Source: Rubrivivax sp.
Lineage (GTDB): Bacteria > Pseudomonadota > Gammaproteobacteria > Burkholderiales > Burkholderiaceae_C
Direction of reading: 5' to 3'
DNA length: 40,801 nt
NCBI GenBank assembly: GCA_016789865.1
Contig: JAEUPC010000041.1
Location: forward strand, 1 to 40,801
The notes beneath the pieces are model-generated. The model had not been told where the DNA came from and did no database searches. It was given only the letters and a program-made list of their open reading frames with translations. Both the position numbers and the translations under genes were made by a program. Positions 18,709 to 27,476 of this stretch are shown piece by piece (the stretch's first letter is position 1; the number at the start of each line of letters is the position of its first letter).

Positions 18709-19866
18709 TCAGCCGCCGATGTAGTGCATCTCGATGCGCCGTTCGCCGCTGCCCGCGGCGGCCTGGCCGGCGCCGCGCAGTTCGGAGTAGCGGTCGTCGC
18801 GCTCGCCCCACAGCAGGCCGATGGCGGCGGCGATCTCTTCGTCGCCGTAGCCCTGTCCGTCGGGTCGGCGGCCGCGCAACAGCGCACGCAGGTCGTGGCC
18901 GCGGCTGGCGAACAGGCACATGAACAGCTTGCCCTCGGTGGACAGCCGCGCACGGTTGCAGTCGTGGCAGAAGGCCTGGGTGACGCTGCTGATGAAGCCG
19001 ACTTCGCCGCTGCCGTCTGCGTAGCGCCAGCGCTCGGCGGTCTCGCCGCGCGCGGTGGGGTCCAGCGGCTCGAGCGGGAAGTGTCTGGCCAGCCGGTTGC
19101 GCACTTCCGCCGAGGGCAGCACCTCGTCCATGCGCCAGCCGTTGGTGGCGCCCACGTCCATGTATTCGATGAAGCGCAGCACCACGCGGCCGGCGTAGCG
19201 CTCGCGCAGATGCCGCGCCAACGGCACGATCTCGTGGTCGTTGGTGCCGCGCTTGACGACCATGTTCACCTTCAGCGGTGCCAGGCCCGCCGCGAGCGCG
19301 GCGTCGATGCCGGCCAGCACGTCGGCCACCGGGAAATCGACGTCGTTCATGCGCCGGAAGATCGCGTCGTCCAGCGCATCGAGGCTGACGGTGATGCGCT
19401 TCAGGCCCGCGTCGTGCAGCGCACGCGCCTTGCGCGTGAGCAGCGAGCCGTTGGTGGTGAGCGTGATGTCCAGCGGCTGGCCCTCGGGCGTGCGCAATGT
19501 GGCCAGCTGCGCGATCAGCACCTCGACATGCTTGCGCAGCAGCGGCTCGCCACCGGTGAGCCTGAGCTTGGCCACGCCGTGCGCGACGAAGATGCGGGCC
19601 AGCCGCGTGATCTCTTCGAAGCTGAGCAGCGAGCTTTGCGGCAGGAACTTGTAGTCGCGGTCGAAGACCTCCTTGGGCATGCAGTAGCTGCAGCGGAAGT
19701 TGCAGCGGTCGGTGACCGAGATGCGCAGGTCGTGCAGCGGGCGGCCGAGGCGGTCGGCGACCAGGCCGTCGGGCGGCCGCGTCTCGTGGGCAGCGGGCAC
19801 GCGCGGCAGCGCCGCGGCATAGCGCAGGTCGGCCAGCGGGATGAAGGTCTCGCCCATGGGCGCCAT
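18709..19866 (-). CDS. moaA: GTP 3',8-cyclase (molybdenum cofactor biosynthesis)
   Basis: Radical SAM enzyme, 385 residues, that with MoaC converts GTP to cyclic pyranopterin monophosphate, the first step of molybdopterin synthesis. The SAM-binding cluster is CNFRCSYC, preceded by LRISVTDR; the LTGGEPLLR motif follows. The second, GTP-side [4Fe-4S] cluster is [10 protein letters not shown] with a further Cys in KLFMCLF. The protein ends in MHYIGG, the di-glycine tail essential in MoaA. Start at 19866 or at the ATG three codons later; no ribosome site distinguishes them. moaC is not in the window, but moeA, moaD and moaE are at 32.2-34.3 kb. The formate dehydrogenase of this window would need the cofactor. 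Confidence 0.96.
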   Translation of the reverse strand: MAPMGETFIPLADLRYAAALPRVPAAHETRPPDGLVADRLGRPLHDLRISVTDRCNFRCSYCMPKEVFDRDYKFLPQSSLLSFEEITRLARIFVAHGVAKLRLTGGEPLLRKHVEVLIAQLATLRTPEGQPLDITLTTNGSLLTRKARALHDAGLKRITVSLDALDDAIFRRMNDVDFPVADVLAGIDAALAAGLAPLKVNMVVKRGTNDHEIVPLARHLRERYAGRVVLRFIEYMDVGATNGWRMDEVLPSAEVRNRLARHFPLEPLDPTARGETAERWRYADGSGEVGFISSVTQAFCHDCNRARLSTEGKLFMCLFASRGHDLRALLRGRRPDGQGYGDEEIAAAIGLLWGERDDRYSELRGAGQAAAGSGERRIEMHYIGG

Positions 19867-19935
19867 TGTGGCCCGGCCGGCAGCGGCCGCGGCCGGCGCG
19901 GCGCATCGCCCTGGGCCAGGCCGGGGTGACGGCCC

Positions 19936-20553
19936 TTACCCCGCCGCCGCGCGCGGCGCGAGGGTGGCGCGCCGCGCGCCATCGAAGCGCTCGGCCCAGT
20001 AGCGCGCGCGCATCTCCTCGCTGCGCACCCGGGTGCCCGGGCGCGGCGCGTGCACGAAGCGGCCATCGCCCGTGTAGAGGCCCACGTGCGAGAACGGCCG
20101 CTGCAGCGTGTTGAAGAAGACGAGGTCGCCCGGCCTCAGCGCGTCGGCCCCGATCTCGCGCAGCGCCGGGTGCCGCGCCTGCTCGGCGGCGGTGCGCGGC
20201 AGCACGAGCCCGGTGCCGCGCTCGAACACGTGGCGCGTGAAGCCGCTGCAGTCGAAGCCGGTCTCGGCGGCGAGGCCGCCACGGCGGTAGGGCGTGTCGA
20301 GGTAGGACATCGCCAGCATCACCACCTCGGCCGCGTCGGCGGCGGGCAGGTCGGCCGCGCGGCGCGCGGGGCTGGCGCAGCCGGCGAAGGCGCCCAAAAA
20401 CGGCAAGGCTGTTCCCGGCGTGAGCGTCTTGAACGCACCAGCCACCCTGCTGCCCACCGTGCACACCGCCCACGCGCGCACCAGCGCCCGGCGCGAGCCG
20501 AGCGGGGGGGCCGGCGAACGGTCCGGGTGCAGCGGCGGTTCCGGTGGCGCCAT
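19936..20553 (-). CDS. NlpC/P60 (C40) cell-wall peptidase
   Basis: A 205-residue protein with a C-terminal NlpC/P60 domain, which cleaves peptide cross-links in peptidoglycan. The catalytic cysteine lies in [11 protein letters not shown] (Cys102), the histidine in [11 protein letters not shown], and the third polar residue in FVHAPRPG. The family motif RPGDLVFFN is present. The N-terminal 60 residues contain hydrophobic stretches and a cysteine in FAGC that could be a lipobox, but its distance from the start is long, so export as a lipoprotein is only possible. The ATG at 20553 is used; a GTG one codon upstream is equally open. It is divergent from acuI with a 47-base gap. Confidence 0.88.
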   Translation of the reverse strand: MAPPEPPLHPDRSPAPPLGSRRALVRAWAVCTVGSRVAGAFKTLTPGTALPFLGAFAGCASPARRAADLPAADAAEVVMLAMSYLDTPYRRGGLAAETGFDCSGFTRHVFERGTGLVLPRTAAEQARHPALREIGADALRPGDLVFFNTLQRPFSHVGLYTGDGRFVHAPRPGTRVRSEEMRARYWAERFDGARRATLAPRAAAG

Positions 20554-20600
20554 CACTCATGCATCATGCACGCCTTTGCCGACTCCCTGAAGACCTCACC

Positions 20601-21590
20601 ATGTTCAAGGCCCTGCTGCTCGAAAAGGACGATGCCGGCTTCCGCGCCGGCGTGACCACGCTGGACGAAGCGCGCCTGCCCGCCGCCGGCGACGGCATGG
20701 TGCTCGTGCAGCCCGAGTACAGCACCATCAACTACAAGGACGGTCTCGCGCTCACCAACCGTTCGCCGGTGGTGCGCAGCTGGCCGATGGTGCCCGGCAT
20801 CGACGGCGCGGGGACGGTGCTGGAGAGCCAGCACCCGGCCTGGCAGCCCGGCGACCGCTTTGTGCACAACGGCTGGGGTGCGGGCGAGACGCACTGGGGG
20901 TGCCTTGCCGGGCGCGCGCGGCTGAAGGGCGATTGGCTGGTCAAGCTGCCGGCGGCCTTCACGCCGCGGCAGGCGATGGCCATCGGCACGGCCGGCTACA
21001 CGGCGATGCTGTGCGTGATGGCGCTGGAACGCCACGGCGTCGCCCCTGGCAGCGGCGAGGTGCTGGTCACCGGCGCCACCGGCGGCGTGGGCAGCGTGGC
21101 GATCGCACTGCTGGCCCGGCGTGGCCACAAGGTCGTGGCGGCCACCGGCAAGGCCAGCGAGGCGGCGTACCTCACGGGCCTGGGAGCCGCAACGGCAATC
21201 GACCGCGCCGAACTGGCTGCGGCCGGCGGCCGGCCGCTGCAGAAGGAACGCTGGGTGGCGGTGGTCGATGCGGTGGGCAGCCACACGCTGGTCAATGCGC
21301 TGGCGCAGACGCGCTACGGCGGCATCGTCGCCGCGTGCGGCCTCGCGCAGGGCATGGATCTGCCCGGCAGCGTGGCGCCATTCATCCTGCGCGGCGTAGC
21401 GCTGGCCGGCATCGACAGCGTGATGGCGCCGCGCGCGCTGCGCGAGCGTGCCTGGGCGCTGCTGGCCGCCGAGCTGGCGCCGGCGACGTTGGAGAGCTTG
21501 ATGACCGAGGTGCCGCTCGAAGGCGCGCTGGAGGCGGCGCAGCGGCTGATGGAAGGGCGCGTGCGCGGGCGCATCGTGGTGCGGCTGTAG
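20601..21590 (+). CDS. acuI: Acryloyl-CoA reductase / YhdH-AcuI-type MDR oxidoreductase
   Basis: Zinc-free medium-chain dehydrogenase, 329 residues, of the YhdH/AcuI group, which reduces acryloyl-CoA to propionyl-CoA with NADPH. Characteristic blocks are [12 protein letters not shown] near residue 40, PGIDGAGTV near 70, [14 protein letters not shown] near 95, and the Rossmann motif [14 protein letters not shown] near 155. The start at 20601 gives the standard N-terminus [11 protein letters not shown]; a longer reading upstream runs into the promoter of the divergent peptidase gene. Its neighbour prpE makes propionyl-CoA from propionate, so the pair may serve propionate, acrylate or 3-hydroxypropionate metabolism. 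The 265-base gap before prpE contains a strong inverted repeat. Confidence 0.9.
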   Translation: MFKALLLEKDDAGFRAGVTTLDEARLPAAGDGMVLVQPEYSTINYKDGLALTNRSPVVRSWPMVPGIDGAGTVLESQHPAWQPGDRFVHNGWGAGETHWGCLAGRARLKGDWLVKLPAAFTPRQAMAIGTAGYTAMLCVMALERHGVAPGSGEVLVTGATGGVGSVAIALLARRGHKVVAATGKASEAAYLTGLGAATAIDRAELAAAGGRPLQKERWVAVVDAVGSHTLVNALAQTRYGGIVAACGLAQGMDLPGSVAPFILRGVALAGIDSVMAPRALRERAWALLAAELAPATLESLMTEVPLEGALEAAQRLMEGRVRGRIVVRL

Positions 21591-21712
21591 GCAGGCCGCG
21601 GGTCTCTCGTGCCGCCCGCCGCGCTCGCTGCGTCGCGACCTTCCGCCGCGGCCCAGCCGGCCGCTGCAGTTCGCCCGCAGCGGCCACCGGCACGCGCCGC
21701 AGCGCCGGGCTG

Positions 21713-21738
21713 CGGTTCTTGATCTGACGCAAGAACCG
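21713..21738. repeat. Perfect inverted repeat between acuI and prpE
   Basis: CGGTTCTTG (21713-21721) and CAAGAACCG (21730-21738) form a nine-base-pair dyad around an eight-base centre. There is no T-tract after it, so it may be an operator for prpE rather than a terminator of acuI. It lies about 118 bases upstream of the prpE start. Confidence 0.55.
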
Positions 21739-21855
21739 GCCCGTGCCCTCGGTGCCGAATGGCCGCCGCGCGGTTGATGAGTCAGGGGCATGTCAGTGCC
21801 TACGGGCTCAATCCGCCTTCGTTCCGAAGACGCCCCAGAACGAGGAGACTCCAAG

Positions 21856-23757
21856 ATGACGAGCTACGCCGACTTCCACCGCCGCTCGCTGCACGAGCGC
21901 GAGGGTTTCTGGGCCGAACAGGCCAAGCTGATCGACTGGCACACGCCGTTCACTCAGGTGTGCGACAACAGCCGGCCGCCGTTCAGCCGCTGGTTCGTCG
22001 GCGGCACCACCAACCTGTGCCACAACGCGGTGGACCGCCATGTGGCCGCACGCGGCAGCCAGAACGCGCTGATCTTCGTCTCCACCGAGACGAACCAGGA
22101 GAAGGTGTACAGCTACGCCGAGCTGCACGCCGAGGTGCAGCGCATGGCTGCCATGCTGCGCGAGCTGGGCGTGAACAAGGGCGACCGCGTGCTCGTCTAC
22201 ATGCCGATGATTCCCGAGGCCGCCTTCGCGATGCTGGCCTGCGCGCGCATCGGCGCGCTGCATTCGGTGGTGTTCGGCGGCTTTGCCAGCGGCAGCCTGG
22301 CCACCCGCATCGAAGACGCCGAGCCGGTGGCCATCGTCAGCGCCGACGCCGGCAGCCGCGGCGGCAAGGTGGTGCCGTACAAGCCGCTGCTCGACGAGGC
22401 GATCCAGCTTTCCAGGCACAAGCCGAAGAAGGTGTTGATGATCGACCGCGGCCTCGCCGCGTTCAACCGCACCGCCGGCCGCGACGAAGACTACGCCGCG
22501 CTGCGCGAGAAGCACCTGAACGCGCAGGTGCCCTGCGAGTGGGTGGAGAGCACACACCCGAGCTACACGCTGTACACCAGCGGCACTACCGGCAAACCCA
22601 AGGGCGTGCAGCGCGACACCGGCGGCTACGCCGTGGCGCTGGCCGCCAGCATGAAGCACATCTTCCTCGGCAACCCGGGCGAGACGTACTTCAGCACCAG
22701 CGACATCGGCTGGGTGGTGGGCCACAGCTACATCGTCTACGGTCCGCTGATCTACGGCATGGCGACCATCATGTATGAAGGGCTGCCGATCCGGCCCGAT
22801 GCTGCCATCTGGTGGAGCCTGGTCGAGAAGTACAAGGTCACCTCGATGTTCAGCGCGCCCACCGCGGTGCGCGTGTTGAAGAAGCAGGACCCGGCGGCGT
22901 TGAGCAAGCACGACCTGTCCAGCCTGCGCGCGCTGTTCCTGGCCGGCGAGCCGCTGGACGAGCCGACGGCCAAGTGGATCGCCCAGAGCCTGGGCAAGCC
23001 CATCATCGACAACTACTGGCAGACCGAGACCGGCTGGCCCATCCTGGCGCTGTGCAACGGCGTGGAGAAGCAGGTCTCGAAGTTCGGCAGCCCCGGCAAG
23101 CCCGTCTATGGCTACGACCTCAAGCTCATCGACGAGAACACCGGCAAGGAATTGACCGGCCACCACGAGAAGGGCGTGGTCGCCATCGAGGGCCCGCTGC
23201 CCCCGGGATGCATGCAGACCGTGTGGCGCGACGACGAGCGCTTCGTCAAGACGTACTGGAGCAGCATCCCCGGCCGGCAGGTCTACAGCACGTTCGACTG
23301 GGGCATCCGCGACGAGGACGGCTACATCTTCATCCTCGGCCGCACCGACGACGTCATCAACGTCGCCGGCCACCGCCTGGGCACGCGCGAGATCGAAGAG
23401 AGCATCAGCTCGCACCCCAACGTCGCCGAAGTCGCGGTGGTGGGCGTGGCCGATCAGCTGAAGGGCCAGGTGGCGATGGCCTTCGCGGTGCTGAAGGACA
23501 CGAGCCAGGCCGACACGCCCGAGAAGGCGCTGAAGCTCGAGGGCGCGATCATGAAGGTGGTCGACGACCAGCTCGGCGCCGTGGCCCGCCCGGCGCGCGT
23601 GCGCTTCGTCACCGTGCTGCCCAAGACGCGCAGCGGCAAGCTCTTGCGCCGCGCCATCCAGGCGGTGTGCGAAAGCCGTGACCCTGGTGACCTCACAACG
23701 ATCGAGGACCCCACGGCGCTCGAGCAGATCAAGAGCCTGGTCACGGTTTCGGCCTAG
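21856..23757 (+). CDS. prpE: Propionyl-CoA synthetase (AMP-forming)
   Basis: Acetyl-CoA-synthetase-like ligase, 633 residues, that activates propionate (or related short acids) with ATP and CoA. The adenylation signature YTSGTTGKPKGVQRD occurs near residue 245, WQTETGWP near 390, and the C-terminal catalytic lysine loop PKTRSGKLLRR near 595. The sequence GKPKGVQRDTGG is the PrpE form rather than the GKPKGVLH form of acetyl-CoA synthetase. A GAGGAG ribosome site ends seven bases before the ATG at 21856. acuI lies upstream on the same strand. The last 26 codons are echoed by a diverged copy 55 bases downstream (23813-23890). The enzyme is intact; acetate or acrylate could be alternative substrates. 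Confidence 0.93.
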   Translation: MTSYADFHRRSLHEREGFWAEQAKLIDWHTPFTQVCDNSRPPFSRWFVGGTTNLCHNAVDRHVAARGSQNALIFVSTETNQEKVYSYAELHAEVQRMAAMLRELGVNKGDRVLVYMPMIPEAAFAMLACARIGALHSVVFGGFASGSLATRIEDAEPVAIVSADAGSRGGKVVPYKPLLDEAIQLSRHKPKKVLMIDRGLAAFNRTAGRDEDYAALREKHLNAQVPCEWVESTHPSYTLYTSGTTGKPKGVQRDTGGYAVALAASMKHIFLGNPGETYFSTSDIGWVVGHSYIVYGPLIYGMATIMYEGLPIRPDAAIWWSLVEKYKVTSMFSAPTAVRVLKKQDPAALSKHDLSSLRALFLAGEPLDEPTAKWIAQSLGKPIIDNYWQTETGWPILALCNGVEKQVSKFGSPGKPVYGYDLKLIDENTGKELTGHHEKGVVAIEGPLPPGCMQTVWRDDERFVKTYWSSIPGRQVYSTFDWGIRDEDGYIFILGRTDDVINVAGHRLGTREIEESISSHPNVAEVAVVGVADQLKGQVAMAFAVLKDTSQADTPEKALKLEGAIMKVVDDQLGAVARPARVRFVTVLPKTRSGKLLRRAIQAVCESRDPGDLTTIEDPTALEQIKSLVTVSA

Positions 23758-23812
23758 GCTCATGTCCGCGAAGCAGACGTGAAGCGGCGAGGCCGCGGGC
23801 CGAAGCCAAAGG

Positions 23813-23890
23813 CGTGATCCGGGCGACCTGACCACCATCGAGGATCCCACGGCGCCGCAGCAGGTGAGGGACCTGGTGGCGGTGAAGTAG
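23813..23890 (+). pseudogene. Relic of a second prpE-like 3' end
   Basis: This stretch translates to RDPGDLTTIEDPTA followed by eleven more residues and a stop. It matches the end of PrpE (23677-23757) in its first 14 residues exactly and about 18 of 25 overall. Many of the DNA differences are at third codon positions, so this is not a fresh duplication; it looks like the left-over tail of another, diverged prpE gene. Nothing upstream of it continues the similarity, and it has no start. Confidence 0.75.
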
Positions 23891-23900
23891 CGAAACATCG

Positions 23901-23980
23901 GCTCGGCCGCGATTGGCCGCGATTGGCCGCGATTGGCCGAGATTGGCCGCGGTGGGCCGAGATTGGCCGCGGTGGGCCGC
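23901..23980. repeat. 10-bp tandem repeat, eight units
   Basis: About eight head-to-tail units of period exactly ten, consensus GATTGGCCGC. The first unit is GCTCGGCCGC and two later units read GGTGGGCCGA and GGTGGGCCGC. It runs straight into the left arm of the terminator at 23981-24016. No coding role; the period matches one helical turn. Together with the relic upstream, it fills the 389-base gap between prpE and the ligase gene, the only gene-free stretch over 300 bases in the window. Confidence 0.85.
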
Positions 23981-24016
23981 GAAGGCCCGGTCCCCCTCCG
24001 GCGGGGCCGGGCCTTC
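23981..24016 (+). terminator. Strong hairpin terminator after prpE
   Basis: GAAGGCCCGG (23981-23990) pairs perfectly with CCGGGCCTTC (24007-24016), extended past one bulged T by CCCC/GGGG (23992-23995 with 24003-24006) around a seven-base loop. The following GTGCTTTGT is only weakly T-rich. It probably ends the prpE transcript. Confidence 0.7.
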
Positions 24017-24146
24017 GTGCTTTGTGGGGGGACTGATGGCCTCCACCGGGGCGATGGGCGCCGGCGACTCGGGCGCGGACATTGCGGTGACCGTCATCGC
24101 CGCTTCCTCGCGACGACCTGCGGTTGACCACCACCTCGGAGCCGCC

Positions 24147-25022
24147 ATGCCCTTCACTCGCCGCCACTTCCTGCGCTTCGTCGCGGCCGCTCTGCCCACG
24201 GCCGCCACCAGCGGCGGCCACGCCTGGCCGACCTCGAACTCGGCCCCGAACGTGGCCGCTCAACTCGCACGCACCGCCGCCGCCGACATCGACCCCCGCG
24301 GTCACCTCGTCAGCGAGAAGCTCGACGGCGTGCGCGCGTTGTGGGACGGACAGCGGCTGCGCTTTCGCAGCGGCCTGCCGGTGATCGCGCCGCAGTGGTT
24401 CGTGTCGCGGCTGCCGGCGGTGCCGCTGGACGGCGAACTGTGGATGGGCCGCGGCACCTTCGATGCGCTTTCGGGCGCGGTGCGCCGCGCCGCCGCCGTC
24501 GATGCCGACTGGCGCGCCGTGCGCTACGAGGTCTTCGATCTGCCGGGTGCGCCGGGCCCGTTCTTGCAGCGCGCCAAGCGCGTGGCCGAAGTCGTGCGCG
24601 CGGCCGGCTTTCCAGCCCTGGCCGCGGTGCAGCAGCACGAACTGGCCGACCGCGAGGCGCTGCAGCGCCTGTACGCCGAAGTCGTGCGCGGCGGCGGCGA
24701 AGGGCTCGTGCTGCACCGTGCCGACGCCCCATGGCGTGTGGGCCGCAGCGACGCCGTGCTCAAGCTCAAGCCGGTGGCCGACGCCGAGGCGCAGGTGGTG
24801 GCGCATGTGCCTGGCCGCGGCAGGCACGAAGGGCGGCTCGGTGCGCTGCAGGTGCGCACGCCCGAGGGCGTGGAGTTCCTGCTCGGCACCGGCCTCAGCG
24901 ACGCCGAGCGCGAGCGGCCGCCGGCCGTCGGCAGCTGGGTCACCTACGCATATCGCGGCGTGACGGCACAGGGTGTGCCGCGCTTCGCGAGCTACCTGCG
25001 GCGGCGCGACCCGCGGACGTGA
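24147..25022 (+). CDS. Exported ATP-dependent DNA ligase, Lig E type
   Basis: A minimal two-domain ligase, 291 residues including a signal. The N-terminus MPFTRRHFLRFVAAALP is a good twin-arginine signal. The adenylated lysine is in EKLDGVRALWDG (Lys58); motif III is LDGELWMG, motif IV GEGLVLHR and motif V LKLKP, followed by a small OB-fold. No BRCT, nuclease or DNA-binding extension is present, as in the Lig E family, whose known members carry signal peptides and are linked to extracellular DNA or uptake. ATG 24147 is chosen because it places the Tat motif at the start; ATG at 24036 in the same frame would add 37 unlikely residues. It is convergent with phoH. Periplasmic location is inferred. 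Confidence 0.88.
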   Translation: MPFTRRHFLRFVAAALPTAATSGGHAWPTSNSAPNVAAQLARTAAADIDPRGHLVSEKLDGVRALWDGQRLRFRSGLPVIAPQWFVSRLPAVPLDGELWMGRGTFDALSGAVRRAAAVDADWRAVRYEVFDLPGAPGPFLQRAKRVAEVVRAAGFPALAAVQQHELADREALQRLYAEVVRGGGEGLVLHRADAPWRVGRSDAVLKLKPVADAEAQVVAHVPGRGRHEGRLGALQVRTPEGVEFLLGTGLSDAERERPPAVGSWVTYAYRGVTAQGVPRFASYLRRRDPRT

Positions 25023-25084
25023 AGCCGCCGCCGCTATTGCCAGTGACCACGATCTCGAGGGCTGCGGCCCCGGTGTGCGGGGCA

Positions 25085-25102
25085 GGGCGGCGCAGGCCGC
25101 CC
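25085..25102 (-). terminator. Hairpin terminator candidate after phoH
   Basis: GGGCGGC (25085-25091) and GCCGCCC (25096-25102) form a seven-base stem with a four-base loop, starting three bases past the phoH stop on the minus strand and lying in the 83-base gap shared with the convergent ligase gene. No T-tract follows, so its efficiency is uncertain; it could serve both genes. Confidence 0.5.
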
Positions 25103-25105
25103 CGG

Positions 25106-26905
25106 CTACAGCACGTCGCTGGCGAAGTCCGCCAGCCGTGAGCGCTCGCCGCGCGCCAGCGTGATGTGGCCGCCATGCGGCCAGCCCTTGAAGCGGTCGA
25201 CGGCGAAGGTCAGGCCCGAGCTGCCCTCGGTGAGGTAGGGCGTGTCGATCTGCGCCAGGTTGCCCAGGCAGACGATCTTGGTGCCGGGGCCGGCGCGCGT
25301 GATCAGTGTCTTCATCTGCTTGGGCGTGAGGTTCTGCGCCTCGTCGATGATGACGTACTTGTTCAGGAACGTGCGCCCGCGCATGAAGTTCAGGCTCTTG
25401 ATCTTGATCTTCGCGCGCACCAGGTCGTTGGTGGCGGCGCGCCCCCACTCGCCGGCGCTGGAATCGGTGCGTGCCAGCACTTCGAGGTTGTCGTCCAGCG
25501 CGCCCATCCACGGGTTCATCTTCTCCTGCTCGTCGCCGGGCAGGAAGCCGATGTCCTCGCCCACCGGCACGGTGACGCGGGTGACGATGATCTCGCTGTA
25601 GCGGCGGTCGTCGAGCACCTGGCTCAAGCCCGCGGCCAGCGTCATCAGCGTCTTGCCGGTGCCGGCGGTGCCGGCCAGCGTGACGAAGTCGCACTCGGGG
25701 TCCATCAGCAGGTTCAGCGCGAAGTTCTGTTCGCGGTTGCGCGCGGTCACGCCCCACACGGCGTTCTTGCCGTGGGCGTAGTCGCGCAGGGTCTTGAGGA
25801 CCGCGGTCTTGCCGGTGATCTCGGTCACGCGGGCGTACAGCGGCGTCGCGCCGGGCGCCTCGAGGTAGACGAACTGGTTGATGAGCAGCGCCGGCACCAG
25901 CGGGCCGCTGATGCGATAGAAGGTGTTGCCGCCCTGCTGCCAGCTCTCCATCGTCTTGCCGTGGCGCCCCCAGAAGTCGCCTGGCAGCGGCAGCACGCCG
26001 GTGTAGAGCAGGTCGCCGTCTTCCAGCGCCTTGTCGTTGGCGTAGTCCTCGGCCGGCAGACCGAGCGCACGCGCCTTGACGCGCATGTTGATGTCTTTGG
26101 ACACCAGCACCACGTCGCGGCCGGGGTGTTGTTCGCGCAACGTCTGCACGACGCCCAGGATCTGGTTGTCGGCCTTGCCCTGCGGCAGACCGTCGGGCAG
26201 CTTGATGTCGAAATGCGTGGTCTGGAAGAACAGCTTGCCGCCGGCCTCGCGGTGGCCGGTCTTGGCCAGTTCGATGCCGGCGCGTGCGTCGGTGCCGTGC
26301 CCGTTGAGCGTGGTGGACTTGGCCAGCGCGTCCAGCTCGCGGCTGACCTGCCGAGCGTTGCGCGCCACCTCGCTCATGCCCTTCTTGTGGTCGTCGAGCT
26401 CTTCCAGCGTGATCATCGGCAGGAAGATGTCGTGCTCTTCGAAGCGGTACAGACAGCTCGGGTCGTGCATGAGCACGTTGGTGTCCAGCACGAAGAGCTT
26501 GGCCGGCCCGGCGGGCTTGGCCTTGCGCGGCTTGGCGTTCGGCTGTGGCAGCGGGGCGCGCACCGCGCTTGGGGGGGTCAGCGTGGCCGGGGCCGACCGC
26601 GGCGCGGCTGCCAGCGCGGAAATCGGCGCGGAAATCGGCGCCGCGGCCACGGACGCAGCGAGCGCGGCGCCAGTACCGAGGGCATTGCCGGCCGGGCGGG
26701 CTACGGCCGGCTGAAACAGCCTGGCGGCGGGGCGTGCTGCGCCCGGGCTGCCGGCGTCCAGCAGGTCAAGCGCGCCCTGGGGCGGGCTCTCGGTGGCATC
26801 GCGCGACTTCAGCGAGCGCCTGTCGGCCTTCGGGGCGGCCTGGGTCTCGAAGGCGGCCGCCGGCAGCAGGTCGCCGGGGCGGGCAGGGGGCTTGGGCAGG
26901 GGCAT
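25106..26905 (-). CDS. PIN-domain PhoH-family ATPase
   Basis: About 599 residues. A low-complexity Ala/Pro-rich N-terminal region (to about residue 125) precedes a PIN ribonuclease domain starting at KLFVLDTNVLMHDPS, with the acidic residues of the nuclease (Asp in DTN, Glu in LEELDDHKKG, Asp in LVSKDINM). A PhoH ATPase domain follows, with Walker A GTAGTGKT and Walker B IIDEAQNL. The PIN-PhoH architecture is known as PhoH2-like, with RNA-directed helicase/nuclease activity in characterised mycobacterial examples; the physiological role here is unknown. The start at 26905 (MPLPKPPARPGD) fits homologues; an ATG at 26932 is also open. A 12-bp duplicate occurs inside the low-complexity part near 26620. 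Confidence 0.93.
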   Translation of the reverse strand: MPLPKPPARPGDLLPAAAFETQAAPKADRRSLKSRDATESPPQGALDLLDAGSPGAARPAARLFQPAVARPAGNALGTGAALAASVAAAPISAPISALAAAPRSAPATLTPPSAVRAPLPQPNAKPRKAKPAGPAKLFVLDTNVLMHDPSCLYRFEEHDIFLPMITLEELDDHKKGMSEVARNARQVSRELDALAKSTTLNGHGTDARAGIELAKTGHREAGGKLFFQTTHFDIKLPDGLPQGKADNQILGVVQTLREQHPGRDVVLVSKDINMRVKARALGLPAEDYANDKALEDGDLLYTGVLPLPGDFWGRHGKTMESWQQGGNTFYRISGPLVPALLINQFVYLEAPGATPLYARVTEITGKTAVLKTLRDYAHGKNAVWGVTARNREQNFALNLLMDPECDFVTLAGTAGTGKTLMTLAAGLSQVLDDRRYSEIIVTRVTVPVGEDIGFLPGDEQEKMNPWMGALDDNLEVLARTDSSAGEWGRAATNDLVRAKIKIKSLNFMRGRTFLNKYVIIDEAQNLTPKQMKTLITRAGPGTKIVCLGNLAQIDTPYLTEGSSGLTFAVDRFKGWPHGGHITLARGERSRLADFASDVL

Positions 26906-26999
26906 GCAGGCTTTGCGTTGACGCGCCGGCATGCAGTGCGGCCGACGCAGGCTGCTGCGCAAGGGGCGCCTTCGGGCGCCGCGCTCGCGCAACGCTTCG

Positions 27000-27476
27000 T
27001 CAGGCGGTTTTCTTCAGCGCCTTGACCGCCTTGAGAACCTCTTCGACATGGCCAGCGACCTTGATGCCGCGCCACTCGGCGCGCATGACGCCGGTGGCGT
27101 CCATCAGGAACGTGCTGCGCTCGATGCCCTTGACCTTCTTGCCGTACATGATCTTGTTCTTGACCACGCCGAACATGTGGCACAGCTTCTCTTCGGTGTC
27201 GGCGATCAGCTCGAACGGCAGCTCGAGGTTGCCCTTGAACTTCTCGTGGGAGGCGAGGTTGTCGCGCGACACGCCGAACACCACCGCACCGGCCTTGGCG
27301 AAGTCTTTGTGGTGGTCGCGGAATTGCATCGCCTCGGTGGTGCACCCAGGCGTGTTGTCCTTCGGATAGAAGTAGAGCACCACCGCGTGGCCCAGGTGGC
27401 TGTGCGGCGTGAACTTCACGCCGCTGGTGGCGGCCGCCTCGAACTCCGGAAGGGGCTTGTTGATGGCAGGCGTCAT
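27000..27476 (-). CDS. bcp: BCP/AhpC-type peroxiredoxin, probably 1-Cys
   Basis: Thiol peroxidase, 158 residues, of the bacterioferritin-comigratory-protein group, reducing hydroperoxides in the cytoplasm. The peroxidatic cysteine is in YPKDNTPGCTTEA (Cys45). In E. coli BCP a resolving cysteine stands at position 50; here position 50 is methionine (GCTTEAMQFRD), so resolution must use another thiol, perhaps the cysteine in EKLCHMFG. The start at 27476 gives the normal N-terminus; the bases before it read as the complement of a ribosome site, so initiation strength is unclear. A possible TATAAT -10 element lies about 95 bases upstream. Confidence 0.94.
   Translation of the reverse strand: MTPAINKPLPEFEAAATSGVKFTPHSHLGHAVVLYFYPKDNTPGCTTEAMQFRDHHKDFAKAGAVVFGVSRDNLASHEKFKGNLELPFELIADTEEKLCHMFGVVKNKIMYGKKVKGIERSTFLMDATGVMRAEWRGIKVAGHVEEVLKAVKALKKTA

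Noticed and set aside
23901-23980. Possible CRISPR array
   Set aside because: Units are ten bases long with no spacers and no cas genes nearby; it is a simple tandem repeat.
24036-24146. Longer start for the DNA ligase at 24036
   Set aside because: It would bury the twin-arginine signal 37 residues inside the protein, and the added residues show no family similarity.
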